From Polysphondylium violaceum (Eukaryota; Evosea; Eumycetozoa; Dictyosteliales; Dictyosteliaceae): 42,127 bases of DNA. Position numbers and translations under genes: made by a program. Where the stretch lies: NCBI GenBank assembly GCA_000277445.1, contig AJWJ01000171.1, forward strand, positions 1 to 42,127. Direction: 5' to 3'. Below are positions 32,769 to 42,127 of this stretch, one piece after another. Within the stretch, counting starts at the first letter, position 1; each line of letters begins with the position of its first letter. Below the pieces are notes generated by a model. It saw nothing but the letters and a program-made list of their open reading frames with translations, ran no database searches and was not told the DNA's origin.

Positions 32769-35478
32769 ATGGAATTTGAAAAGCCAAAATCTAACCAATT
32801 TAGGGCGATGGTAAATACAAAAAACAACTTTTATTAAATATATAAACTGTATTGTTTTTAACACATATCATTCTCGTGCCCCGTGGTATATCTATCTATA
32901 TAAAACACATACAGTTCCTTAAAAATGCAACGTTTTTAAAAAGACAAAAATGTTCATTATGTTTACAAATCACCATTCCTTTGGGGTTGGTAATTATATT
33001 ATGCATCATCCAAGTGTTTGTTGCTCATCAAATAGGAACTATGCCAACAAAAGCTATTAATCAAACTTTTGATCCTTATTTTGAAACTATTCTGTATGTA
33101 CTTTTATTGTTTGATATTATTGTTTGAATTAATTATTAATCATACATAATAGCCCATTTTATGAATCACATCAAGGAATCAATACGTTTATAGGTCAATT
33201 AAATGCAAATGGAACAAATAATCAAGGCTTTTTGGGAAGTATACCTCAAATACCAATCATTTATAATGGAACCAAAGGAGCCAAAATTGTATTCACCCCA
33301 TCCTCTCAATCATTTGAATCAAATGCGGCAATGACAGATACAATATTGGGTGTAAAGACACAGTTGGTCTCCCAACATAGAAAGTCATTTAAAATTAAGA
33401 ATCTTGATCAACTTCCATCGTTTGCTGTAAACTTTACTCAACTTGACCTTCCAAGCTTGAGTTTAGCCTACGAGATCTCGGCCGAAGGACAAAGAATGTT
33501 TCAATACAAAGGGTACCAAGTGCCAGGCTACATCATCTATGGTATGAATCTTTTACTCACAGGTCTGTTAAATAGTGGGTTGGGGCTAAATATTGCAGTC
33601 TTATCTGGGGCTTGGGAATTACCTTATCAAAGTGCATCGCCAGCGATTGATATCGGCAGTTTGTTGGGTGGATTATTTTATCCTTTTGCCTTGTCATTTC
33701 TCTTACCTTTGTTTGTGTATTCGATTGTCCTTGAGAAGCAAGATAAGCTTCGTGATCTTTGTCTTATGATGGGCTTAAGAATGCGTAACTATTGGATCGT
33801 TACCTATATATTTAACTTTATGCTCTATCTATGTGCTGTTATCGTTGTCGTTGGTATTAGTGCCGGTTTTGGATTCTCTGTATTCACCAAAGGCTCTGCA
33901 TTTGCAATGGTCATGTTTTTATTTGGCTGGGGTAATGCACAAATCACATTTTCATTCTTTTTAAGCACTCTATTCAAAAGAACTCGTACCGCATCTATTT
34001 TCTGCTATTTCCTCGTCATTATTAGTGTCATTGTAAATCTTGTACTCAGCGCCCAACTCTATCTCACCACCGCCCCTCCCGTGCCCTATTATTTCTATCC
34101 ATTGTTTGCATTTTATCGTGGTTTCGCTATTATTAGTACTCTTTGTGGTATTGAAGAGTGTCCCACATGGTCCACATATACATGGGATTTTGAGCCATCT
34201 AAAATCATTTTATGGCTCTACATTGACACAATATTCTTTTTACTTGTCTCACTTTATCTTGATCAAGTGCTCCCAAGAGAGTTTGGTGTGCCCAAGCATC
34301 CATTATTCTTTTTACAACCAATCAAAAATTTATTCTGCTCTCCCTCTGCCACCGATGGTGAAATTATCCAACAGCAAGATAAAAAAGATGAAACTAGATT
34401 ATTAATTGATTCAGAGGAACAACAATTGTTGGAGGAAGAAATTGATGAAGATGTTGAATTTGAAAAACAAAAGATCATTAATCAACAATACAATCCTAAC
34501 AATACCAGTATTGTCATCAACAATCTAACAAAACACTATAGTGGTAGACCCAAGCCTGCTCTCGACTCTCTTTATTTAACCATTGAAAAGGGTGAAACTG
34601 TTGCTTTATTAGGACCAAATGGAGCAGGAAAAACAACAACCATCAGTTTACTCACTGGATTATATACACCAACCTCTGGGAATGCAACAGTTGCAGGAAT
34701 GAGTATCAAAAGCAATATGGACTATATTCATAGAGTGGTTGGTGTTTGTAATCAATTTGATATTCTTTGGGAAGATTTAGATTGTGTAGAGACCCTTTTA
34801 TTCTACACAAGATTAAAAGGAATTCCAAAGGATCAAGAAATGCAAGTTGTTGAAAAAACACTCAAAGATGTCAATTTATTTGAAGTACGTCATCGTTTGG
34901 CGAAAGAACTTTCAGGAGGTATGAAACGAAGACTTAGTATCGCCATTTCAATCACAGGCAATTCACAAATTGTCTTTTTAGACGAACCAACCACAGGACT
35001 TGATATCAAAACTCGTAGAGATCTCTGGGTGACAATCAATGCATTGAAAAAAGATCGTTGTATGATTCTAACCAGTCATTCGATGGAAGAGGTAGAAGTT
35101 CTTTCCAATCGTATTGGTATTATGTCTCAAGGTAAATTGAAATGTTTGGGCGATCAACAACGTTTGAAAACAAAGTTTGGTGATGGCTATGGCTTAAAAC
35201 TCAATATCGATCCAAGCTATGTGGAAGATTTGAAAACCAAATCCAATCCATCGAATCCCTTGGAATTTGTCCAAGAATTTTCTGCCGATGCTAAATTTGT
35301 AGAGTCCTACTCCAACAGCTTTACCTATCGTTTAGGAAAAGAGATCAAATTATCTGATCTTTTTGAATTTATGTTGCTAAACAAAGATAAACATCATGTC
35401 CTTGAATGGGGTATCAGTCAAACTAGTTTAGAAGATGTTTTCTTGAAAATTGCTGCCAACGATAATACCGTGAACTAA
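32769..35478 (+). CDS. ABCA-family half ABC transporter
   Basis: Three exons (32769-32810, 32915-33093, 33153-35478) give 848 aa. One membrane helix near residues 30-50 is followed by a large lumenal loop, then a group of five or six helices (about 185-425), then one nucleotide-binding domain. The NBD has GPNGAGKTTT at 561, Q-loop VCNQFD, signature LSGGMKRRLS near 660, Walker B IVFLDEPTTGLD and switch His in LTSHSMEE. After it comes the ABCA-typical tail (LSDLFEFML, SLEDVFLKIA). ABCA proteins move lipids across membranes. Animal ones are full-length, but dictyostelids have many half-size members, so 848 aa is normal and the protein probably dimerises. Start and small first exon (MEFEKPKSNQFRAM) resemble other Dictyostelium ABCA genes. 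Confidence 0.9.
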
Positions 35479-35940
35479 CAATATTGAGACAACCAAAAAA
35501 GAATAAATATATATTATATTTTATGTCTATTATAATATTATTCCACCTCTCTCTATCTCTCGTTCATATGCGTGTCATTGATTCGATTCTTTTTTTTTGC
35601 AATTTGTGAATCATCATCATTATGATTTTTTTTTTTTCTTTGAAAAGATGAATTTTTTTTCATTTTTTTCATTTTTTTTTTCATATTTTTTTCTTTCATT
35701 TATCATCACTTTTCCATCTATTGTACACTATTATTTTTATATATCTATCATCCCTCTCGCCATTTGAAGTAAGCTCTTTATATTTTTTTAAAAAATACAA
35801 AAAAGAGATATTTTCAACGATCACCACACACACCACACATCACTCATACATCACTCACTCACACTCACACACAATCAATACAGACTACTACTACGCATCT
35901 ACATATACATCTACATACACCCATATAAATTTATATAATC
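35479..35940. other. Promoter and leader of the m-AAA protease gene
   Basis: No gene. T-rich from about 35590 to 35710, then a marked CA-rich leader at about 35820-35930 (ACCACACACACCACACATCAC, ending in TACACCCATATAAATTT) immediately before the ATG. It is the clearest example in the window of the CA-rich leader pattern. Confidence 0.55.
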
Positions 35941-38462
35941 ATGGCATCTTTTATCATTAAAAACAATAAAAGCGCATTATATAATAGAACAGCAATCTAT
36001 AATGCCACCACCAGATTATTTAGTAGTGAAGGAATAAAATATAGAAACAATAACAATACATCGACATTATTCAACAACAATAACAACTCTCAACAAAAAC
36101 AGTTTTATTCAACAGATAAAGAATCATTGTTAAAGAAATTAATCAATAAAACAAATGAGTCATTTAGTATTACAAAGCAACAACAACAATCAATAAATCT
36201 TCAAAACATTAAAGAATCATTGGTCAATCAAGTCAATCAAGATTGGAATAAATTTGTACAATTATTTAGTACTAAAAATGAAGACAAAGATGTAAAAGAA
36301 GATAAAGAAACTAAACAACAACAAGAAGATAAAGAAAAGAAAGAAGAAGATAAAGAAGAAAAGGAACAAGGAGAAAAAGAAGAAAAAGAGAATAAAGAAG
36401 AAAAAAAGAATAGCAACAAACAACAACAAGATGGTAAAAAGAAAACAGAATTTAAAGACGATAAAGGAGTTGATCCAAATCAAATGTTGACCTATATTAT
36501 GTATGGTGTTGGTGCAGGTATACTATTCACCATTCTTTCACCCAAATCACATTCACACGTCGAACACACCACTTTCCACGAATTCCTCACCACCTATATG
36601 GGCACTGAAAAGGCACCAACTAGAATTGTAGTTGTCAACAATATCGCCTATCTATACTCACCCGATGCCAAAGTACCATTCTCTCAATTCCCCATTGGTG
36701 ACAAGAGGGTATTTGAAGAACAACTCGAACAATATCAATTGAGCAAAGGTATCGATAAAAAGAACTTTATTCGTGTGTCCTATGACGAAACCATTGATCT
36801 CAGAGTGGCATTGATTCAAATGGCACCATATCTCTTGATTGGTTATCTCATGTTTAGATCATACAAATCACTCACTGCCAAATCTGGTAAAGCTGGCAAC
36901 ATCTTTAATCAAGGTAAATCAACTGCTCAAAAATTCTCTAAAGAAAAATCCACTGTAAGCTTTAAAGATGTCGCTGGTTTAGGCGAGGCCAAGGTTGAGA
37001 TTGAAGAATTTGTAAACTTTTTAAAGGACTCAAAGAAATATAAAGACATTGGTGCAAAGATTCCAAGAGTAAGTAGTAATATTAAATAGCTAGTATTATC
37101 TGTTACTCTATATTAACCATATGATAATAATAGGGTGCAATCTTGATTGGTCCACCAGGTACAGGTAAAACTTTATTAGCAAAAGCAACTGCAGGTGAAG
37201 CAAACGTACCATTCTTTTCAACTTCTGGATCAGATTTTGTTGAAATGTATGTTGGTGTAGGTCCAGCTAGAGTACGTGATCTATTTGAACAAGCTAAAAA
37301 GAATGCACCATGTATTGTGTTTATCGATGAAATTGATGCCATTGGTAGAGCAAGAGGCAAGGGTGGTTTCTCTGGTAGCAACGATGAAAGAGAAAACACT
37401 TTGAATCAATTGTTGGTTGAAATGGATGGTTTTGCTACACTCAAAGACGTAGTAGTGTTTGCCGCCACCAATAGACCAGATATTTTGGATCAAGCCTTAC
37501 TTCGTCCCGGTAGATTTGATAGACAAATCACCATTGACAATCCCGACTTGAAGTCCAGAGAAGAGATCTTTACCGTTCATCTCAAACCCTTGGTATTAGA
37601 TAAATCGATAAACTATGCAGAGAAACTTGCCTCCTTGACACCAGGCTTTTCCGGTGCCGACATTGGCAACGTTTGCAATGAAGCCGCCCTCATTGCTGCC
37701 AGAAAGAACGCCGATATCATCACCATGAAGCACTTTGACGCTGCCATCGATCGTGTCATTGGTGGTTTGGAGAAAAAGAACTCTGTCCTCTCTCCACAAG
37801 AAAAGAAAACCGTTGCCTACCACGAAGCCGGTCACGCTGTTGTCTCTTGGTTCTTGGAACACTGCAATCCATTACTCAAGGTGTCTATCGTTCCCAGAGG
37901 TGTAGCTGCCCTTGGTTACGCCCAATATCTTCCAAAGGAACAGTTTCTCCACACTCAAGAACAAATTTTCGACAAGATATGCATGGCCCTCGGTGGTAGA
38001 ATCGCCGAACAACTCACCTTTGGCACCATCACCACTGGCGCCCAAGACGACTTGGAAAAAATCACAAAGATGGCCTACTCTCAAATCTGTCTCTATGGTA
38101 TGAGCGAAAAGATTGGTCCTCTCTCTTATCCAAGAAAAGACTCTTCTGATCTCTCCAAGCCATTTAGCGAAGAAACCGCTGAAATTATGGATGAAGAAGT
38201 CAGACAAATGTTAAACAAAGCATCCGAGAGAACCATGGAGCTCTTGGTCAAACACAAAGAGGGACTCGAAGCCGTTGCTCAACTTTTGTTGGAAAAGGAA
38301 GTCGTTCATTTTGAAGAAATTGAAAAGGTCTTGGGTCCTCGTCCATTCAGCACCGTTAGCGAAGGAAAGCCATTTGTTTGTAAACCAGAAAAAAAAGAAG
38401 AGATTGTAAACCAAGAAAACGATACTGATCGTTCAACTACCACCACCACTGCTACTGCTTAA
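35941..38462 (+). CDS. Mitochondrial m-AAA protease subunit (AFG3L/FtsH family)
   Basis: Two exons (35941-37068, 37134-38462) give 818 aa; the junction falls just before [13 protein letters not shown]. Residues 1-60 are a basic, acid-poor mitochondrial leader. A Lys/Glu-rich linker (about 110-165) and a first membrane helix (182-200) follow, then the FtsH extracellular-type domain, a second helix (about 292-307) and the AAA domain. Walker A GPPGTGKT is at 382-389, with Walker B IVFIDEID and the second region of homology [20 protein letters not shown]. The peptidase M41 domain has HEAGH at 606-610 and the third zinc ligand in [12 protein letters not shown]. m-AAA complexes degrade misfolded inner-membrane proteins from the matrix side. 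Order and the two-helix layout match AFG3L2/paraplegin rather than i-AAA (one helix). Codon use is noticeably C-rich in exon 2. Confidence 0.93.
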
Positions 38463-38866
38463 ATTCATACTTGAAGTATTATTACTCTTTGACGAAAATG
38501 AACGACAATGACGACAAAAAGTGGATGTAAATAATATTAATGTCTTTTTACACAAAACACTCACCCTACCTTTTTAATATATATATAATTTAATGATGCC
38601 GACTAAATATAAATAATAATAAATTATGAAATATCTATAGATATATTATATTTATACAAATATATCTTATTTTTTTTCCATATATATCTAAATTTGATTT
38701 TTTAACTCCATAGTGATTCAATGTGTAAATCTGGAAAAAGGTGATTTCTTTTTTTAATTTTTTTCATTTTTTTATTTCTTTTTTTTTACTTTTTTGATCA
38801 TTCTCTGTTCTTTTCTTTTCAGAGTTGGATTAATATAGAGTAATATTAATAATAATAATAATAAGA
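38463..38866. other. Intergenic region before the metallophosphoesterase gene
   Basis: Nothing gene-like. There are AT dinucleotide runs near 38576-38590, T-rich blocks at 38745-38815, and an AAT repeat directly before the next start codon. Confidence 0.5.
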
Positions 38867-39970
38867 ATGGCATTTTTAAAAGATCTTTTTAAAGGATTAC
38901 TTAAATTGTATACAAGATTTATATTTAAAGCTCTTACTCTATTATTTCCTCAGAGATTAGAAATCAATAATATTGTATTACATTTAAATAATTTTCAAAA
39001 TGATAAACCTTTGACTGTTGTACAACTATCAGATATACATTATGATCATACACCACTTAGAATGAGTGACAGTTTTATGGACGAAATCATTGAAAAAACC
39101 AATAAATTAAAACCAGATATAATTGTAATCACAGGTGATCTCGTTCAATTTTCACCATATCCAATTAAAGAACTTTATGAAAAACATTTAATCAGATTAA
39201 AAGTAGATATTATAAAATGTAAATGAAAGGGTCTTTAGATATTAATATAATAAACTCAAACAAAAAAAAAAAAGGCAAAGAATGGAGTTTATGCAATTTT
39301 AGGTAATCATGATTATAAAACTAAGGAAGGACCAACTGTGATTAGAGATCAATTATTGAATACAAATATTCAATTATTACAAAATGAAATTGTATACCCT
39401 TTGGGAAAAGGTAATGGAATGATACAGTTGATTGGTTTAGGTGACTATGGTAAAAAGAAAGCAGATTTTAATATTGAAAAGGTTAGAAATGAAATTGAGT
39501 CTAAAAAAAAGAATCAATATTGTAAACTTGTTTTATCTCATAATCCAGATAGTATCATTGATTTAAAAGATTCAGGTTTAGATTTAGATCTAGTTTTAAG
39601 TGGTCATAGTCATGGTGGTATGTATTGGAATAATATGTGAAGATAGATTTTATTCTAATTAAACTCTTTTTAAATAACAAAAGGTCAAATATGTTTACCA
39701 AATGGAACACCATTGTTAAAGTTCCTTGATCCTTGGATAGCTAAATTACCTACATCAATACTTTGTCGTTTGCCTTATCCAGGAAAAGTAGTAAAACATT
39801 GGGAATATGCCAAAGGATTACATACGGTCAATTCTTCAAACTCAAATTACCCTATCAAACTCTATATCAACAAAGGTTTAGGTACGCATCCATTTGGAAG
39901 CATTGGGCCTGTAAGACTATTCTGTCATCCAGAGATTACTGTATTTACAATTGAACCTCCTAAAATATAA
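38867..39970 (+). CDS. Calcineurin-like metallophosphoesterase, probably membrane-associated
   Basis: Three exons (38867-39202, 39275-39617, 39684-39970) give 321 aa. The donor at 39203 (GTAGAT) is chosen because it restores LIRLK-AKNGVYAILGNHDY in frame. All five metal-binding blocks are present: DIH (56-58), GDL (Asp91), GNHD (122-125), SHNP in LVLSHNPD, and GHSHGG (222-227). An amphipathic or hydrophobic N-terminal stretch (about 8-30) suggests membrane attachment, as in the YkuE/YaeI-like group. YaeI-like enzymes act on phosphodiester lipids such as UDP-sugar lipids in bacteria. The substrate here cannot be read from the sequence. The intron before exon 2 contains a long A run. Confidence 0.88.
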
Positions 39971-40284
39971 TAAATAATATTATTTACCATTTGTCTCTGA
40001 ATGATTTGGTTTACTGTATTAATAGTAGAATGAATGTACATTCATAAACAGATACAGGCAATCAAAAATCTCAACTTCAAATGGTATCAATTCACTTTTC
40101 TCCCCAGAGCTTTCCTATTTCGATACAGTTGGAGGATATGAATTGAACAAAGAATTTTAAAAAAAAGCGCCAAAAATGGGGTACGTTTTTTTTTTTTTTT
40201 ATTGATTTTTTTCGAATATTGATCATCTGATTTACACAAAGAATAGATATCTATGAAAGATATATAAATATATACACATATAGA
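39971..40284. other. Intergenic region with a 16-bp palindrome
   Basis: No gene beyond an 18-codon frame from 40081. A perfect palindrome ATGAATGTACATTCAT occupies 40030-40045, about 60 bp after the upstream stop. TCAATTCA near 40087 and TGAATTGA near 40140 form a further short inverted pair. A T run at 40187-40200 precedes the F-box gene. Confidence 0.5.
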
Positions 40285-41818
40285 ATGAGTTTGGCAAATT
40301 TTGTAGTAACATTTAGAAATAGAATTATTATCGGTGCTGTTGCTTCTATTTTTCTTGCATTTGGCTTATTTAAAGCTTTAAAAGGCAATAAAAGCAACAG
40401 TAATAATGATAATGACACTAAACAATCAAATGATAGTAGTAAAAGCAATAATAATAGCTCAACAACTGCAACAAATCAACCTACAAGTATAGTAGCAAAT
40501 AAACCACTCAGAATCACAAGTCAAGGTATAAATAAAACAGAAAACAACAATCAATTAATAGATTTTGATCTCATTCAATTACCTCATCATATCCTTTTTC
40601 AAATATTTCAATTAATATCACCTTCACAATTTTTAAGGTAATATCGTGTTTCTTTTATAACCATCATAAATATAAAACACACAGTTATATTAATATATAT
40701 ATATCTATTAAAGATGTACACAAGTTTCCAAAAAATGGAAATCTACCATGCTAAATAAATTAGATAAAGCTTGGATATATTATTCAAAGAGTCATTGGAA
40801 TTTCACAACAATACCAGAAACAGACTCTTATTTTGAATTTTTCAAGATTACTTTTATCGAAGAAAAGAAAAGACTTGGATTTGCACCTGAAAAATATATT
40901 ATCACCATTATGGAACAGAGCGCAGAGTTTACAGACCCCTCAAGATGGGCATCTGAAAGAATATTTCAAAATAGCGATTGGTGGAAACTAAGATTTCTAG
41001 AAGAAATGAACTCTACGTTAAAACAAACTAGACTCGTAGTAAATAACAAAAAGAATAGCAACAACAATATATTAAATAGTAACAATAGTAATAATAACAA
41101 TAACAACAATAGTTTGATCACAAAAAGTAATAGTTTTGATAATGAAGAATCATCGTCATCGTCATCGTCTAGCGAGAGTCACATTATTTTGGGAAATATT
41201 TATTTTACCTCATCAAATTCCCCCATCGGAACATTTAGATTTATTGATAAAATGGACGCACAAACTAAATTTAGAAATCAAAAATGGTTGGCCAAGGCCT
41301 ACATTGGCGAGGAATCGCCCTACACTGGTGATGTGGTGGGATATTTTAATTTCACACTCTTTGGATTGGATTGTCCAGAGGAGGTGTTTTCCAAGTATAA
41401 GCCATCGATTGCCGAGTTTCTCAAAACACTGACATACCAAACCCGTGGCACTTTGACTCGTTTGGATAGTGGATACACTGTGCAATCGGTGCTATTTGAA
41501 GATTGCAAACTATCGGCCGTGTTTGGTAAATATGGCATGAATGATGGTGACGCATTGCTCGACACTGACAACAACTCTGCCTATATTGCCTCGCTGATTG
41601 AAACGATTCAAAAGTTTTTAGACAAAAAGGGAGTCGGTTACAACTCGATTGAAGACGGTGCCAAAGTAAACTACACTGGTCAAACCAGTCACAACCCCAT
41701 CAGATACTCTGGCCATCTTGGCAAAGAGGCTCTGCAATGGGAAATTGGTTTGTGGATCTACAACACTGTAATTTTAAACAATAAAAAACTCTGGGGCAGA
41801 AGATTAGAGGACGACTAA
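40285..41818 (+). CDS. F-box protein with an N-terminal transmembrane anchor
   Basis: Two exons (40285-40637, 40714-41818) give 485 aa. Residues about 13-32 (IIIGAVASIFLAFGLFKAL) form one hydrophobic helix preceded by Arg residues and followed by Lys, predicting a membrane anchor with the bulk in the cytosol. A short Asn/Ser/Thr linker leads to an F-box at about 92-138 (LPHHILFQIFQLISPSQFLR and CTQVSKKWKSTM, joined by the splice). The next 300 residues have several Trp residues, an Asn/Ser-rich insert (about 245-285), and a folded region rich in beta-type sequence. F-box proteins are the substrate-choosing subunits of SCF ubiquitin ligases through Skp1. A membrane-tethered one would act at an organelle surface (inference). 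The C-terminal domain is unrecognised. The last third has C-rich codons. Confidence 0.82.
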
Positions 41819-42127
41819 GTTTTATAAATAAATAAATCTAGATATATATAAATATAAAATAATAGAACCATCCCCCCATCCCCACACTCACACTCACCAC
41901 ACCCACTCACGCCACACTGCTGTCTTTTTGCTTTTCTCACACACACACACACTCACACACGCCAAATTTAAAATTAAAATCAAATCACACAAGAGTTGAG
42001 TTGTGTTTATTGCCATCAATCTTGATCAGAATCTGAGACCTTTTGTTTATTTTAAACAAAAAAAAAATTACAAAAAAAAATAAAATAAATCAAAAAAAAC
42101 AGTTTTTTCCTATCTTTTTTTTGAATT
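41819..42127. other. Right-edge non-coding sequence with a CA-rich block
   Basis: After the F-box gene stop the plus strand has a dense C/CA-rich block at about 41868-41962 (CCATCCCCCCATCCCCACAC, ACTCACCACACCCACTCACG). It resembles the leaders of genes elsewhere in the window, so a plus-strand gene probably begins beyond the right edge. Confidence 0.45.

Noticed and set aside
1-42127. Mobile elements of the DIRS, TRE or DNA-transposon types
   Set aside because: No transposase, integrase or reverse-transcriptase motifs, long terminal repeats or tRNA-linked insertions were recognised in any frame.

Overview
The window is nuclear DNA from a dictyostelid social amoeba. The evidence is strong AT-richness in non-coding DNA, homopolymer A and T runs of about 25-29 bases, short AT-rich GT-AG introns, and coding asparagine and glutamine tracts made of AAT/AAC/CAA. 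Many proteins also match families well known in Dictyostelium (GSK3-like, SepA-like, Rab1, ABCA half-transporter). I cannot name the species. Non-coding DNA holds more C/CA-rich runs than I would expect of D. discoideum, so another dictyostelid is likely. I recognised no tRNA, rRNA, CRISPR array or mobile element.

Layout. 1-1880: non-coding. 1881-3230 (+): GSK3-like kinase. 3446-4132 (-): HAD-like hydrolase. 4285-6258 (-): secreted Asn-rich protein. 6259-8880: large non-coding gap with a long hairpin. 8881-11259 (+): calponin-homology/ankyrin fusion. 11825-12758 (+): four-exon sigma-like adaptor subunit, best read as TSPOON of the TSET trafficking complex. 12919-15228 (-): VPS9-domain Rab activator, head to head with a Rab1-type GTPase (16217-17513, +). 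17767-20547 (-): secreted protein with SdrD/Cna-B domains, bacterial in style. 21422-22875 (-): mitochondrial enoyl-CoA hydratase. 23106-24290 (-): BTG/Tob protein. 25052-26170 (-): probably mitochondrial ankyrin protein. 26294-27101 (-): arylamine N-acetyltransferase with a frameshift. 27102-28093: gap with a candidate structured-RNA locus. 28094-29402 (+): EI24-like membrane protein. 30964-32437 (+): SepA/Cdc7-like kinase that stops early. 32769-35478 (+): ABCA half-transporter. 35941-38462 (+): mitochondrial m-AAA protease. 38867-39970 (+): metallophosphoesterase. 40285-41818 (+): F-box protein with an N-terminal membrane anchor.

There are no operons. Genes are single units, often in divergent pairs sharing a promoter gap. 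Loose themes are vesicle traffic (TSPOON, VPS9 protein, Rab1) and mitochondrial function (enoyl-CoA hydratase, m-AAA protease, the ankyrin protein). Exon boundaries were worked out by hand from GT/AG sites, reading frame and remembered family alignments. They fit frame exactly for all genes except EI24, where the first junction is doubtful. The points most worth a second look are the shortened SepA-like kinase with a fossil exon after its stop, the GSK3-like kinase with threonine for the catalytic-loop lysine, the frameshifted acetyltransferase, the SdrD-like secreted protein, two long hairpins (one at the right distance from a DUSE-like element), and the Rab1 tail with its only cysteine third from the end.
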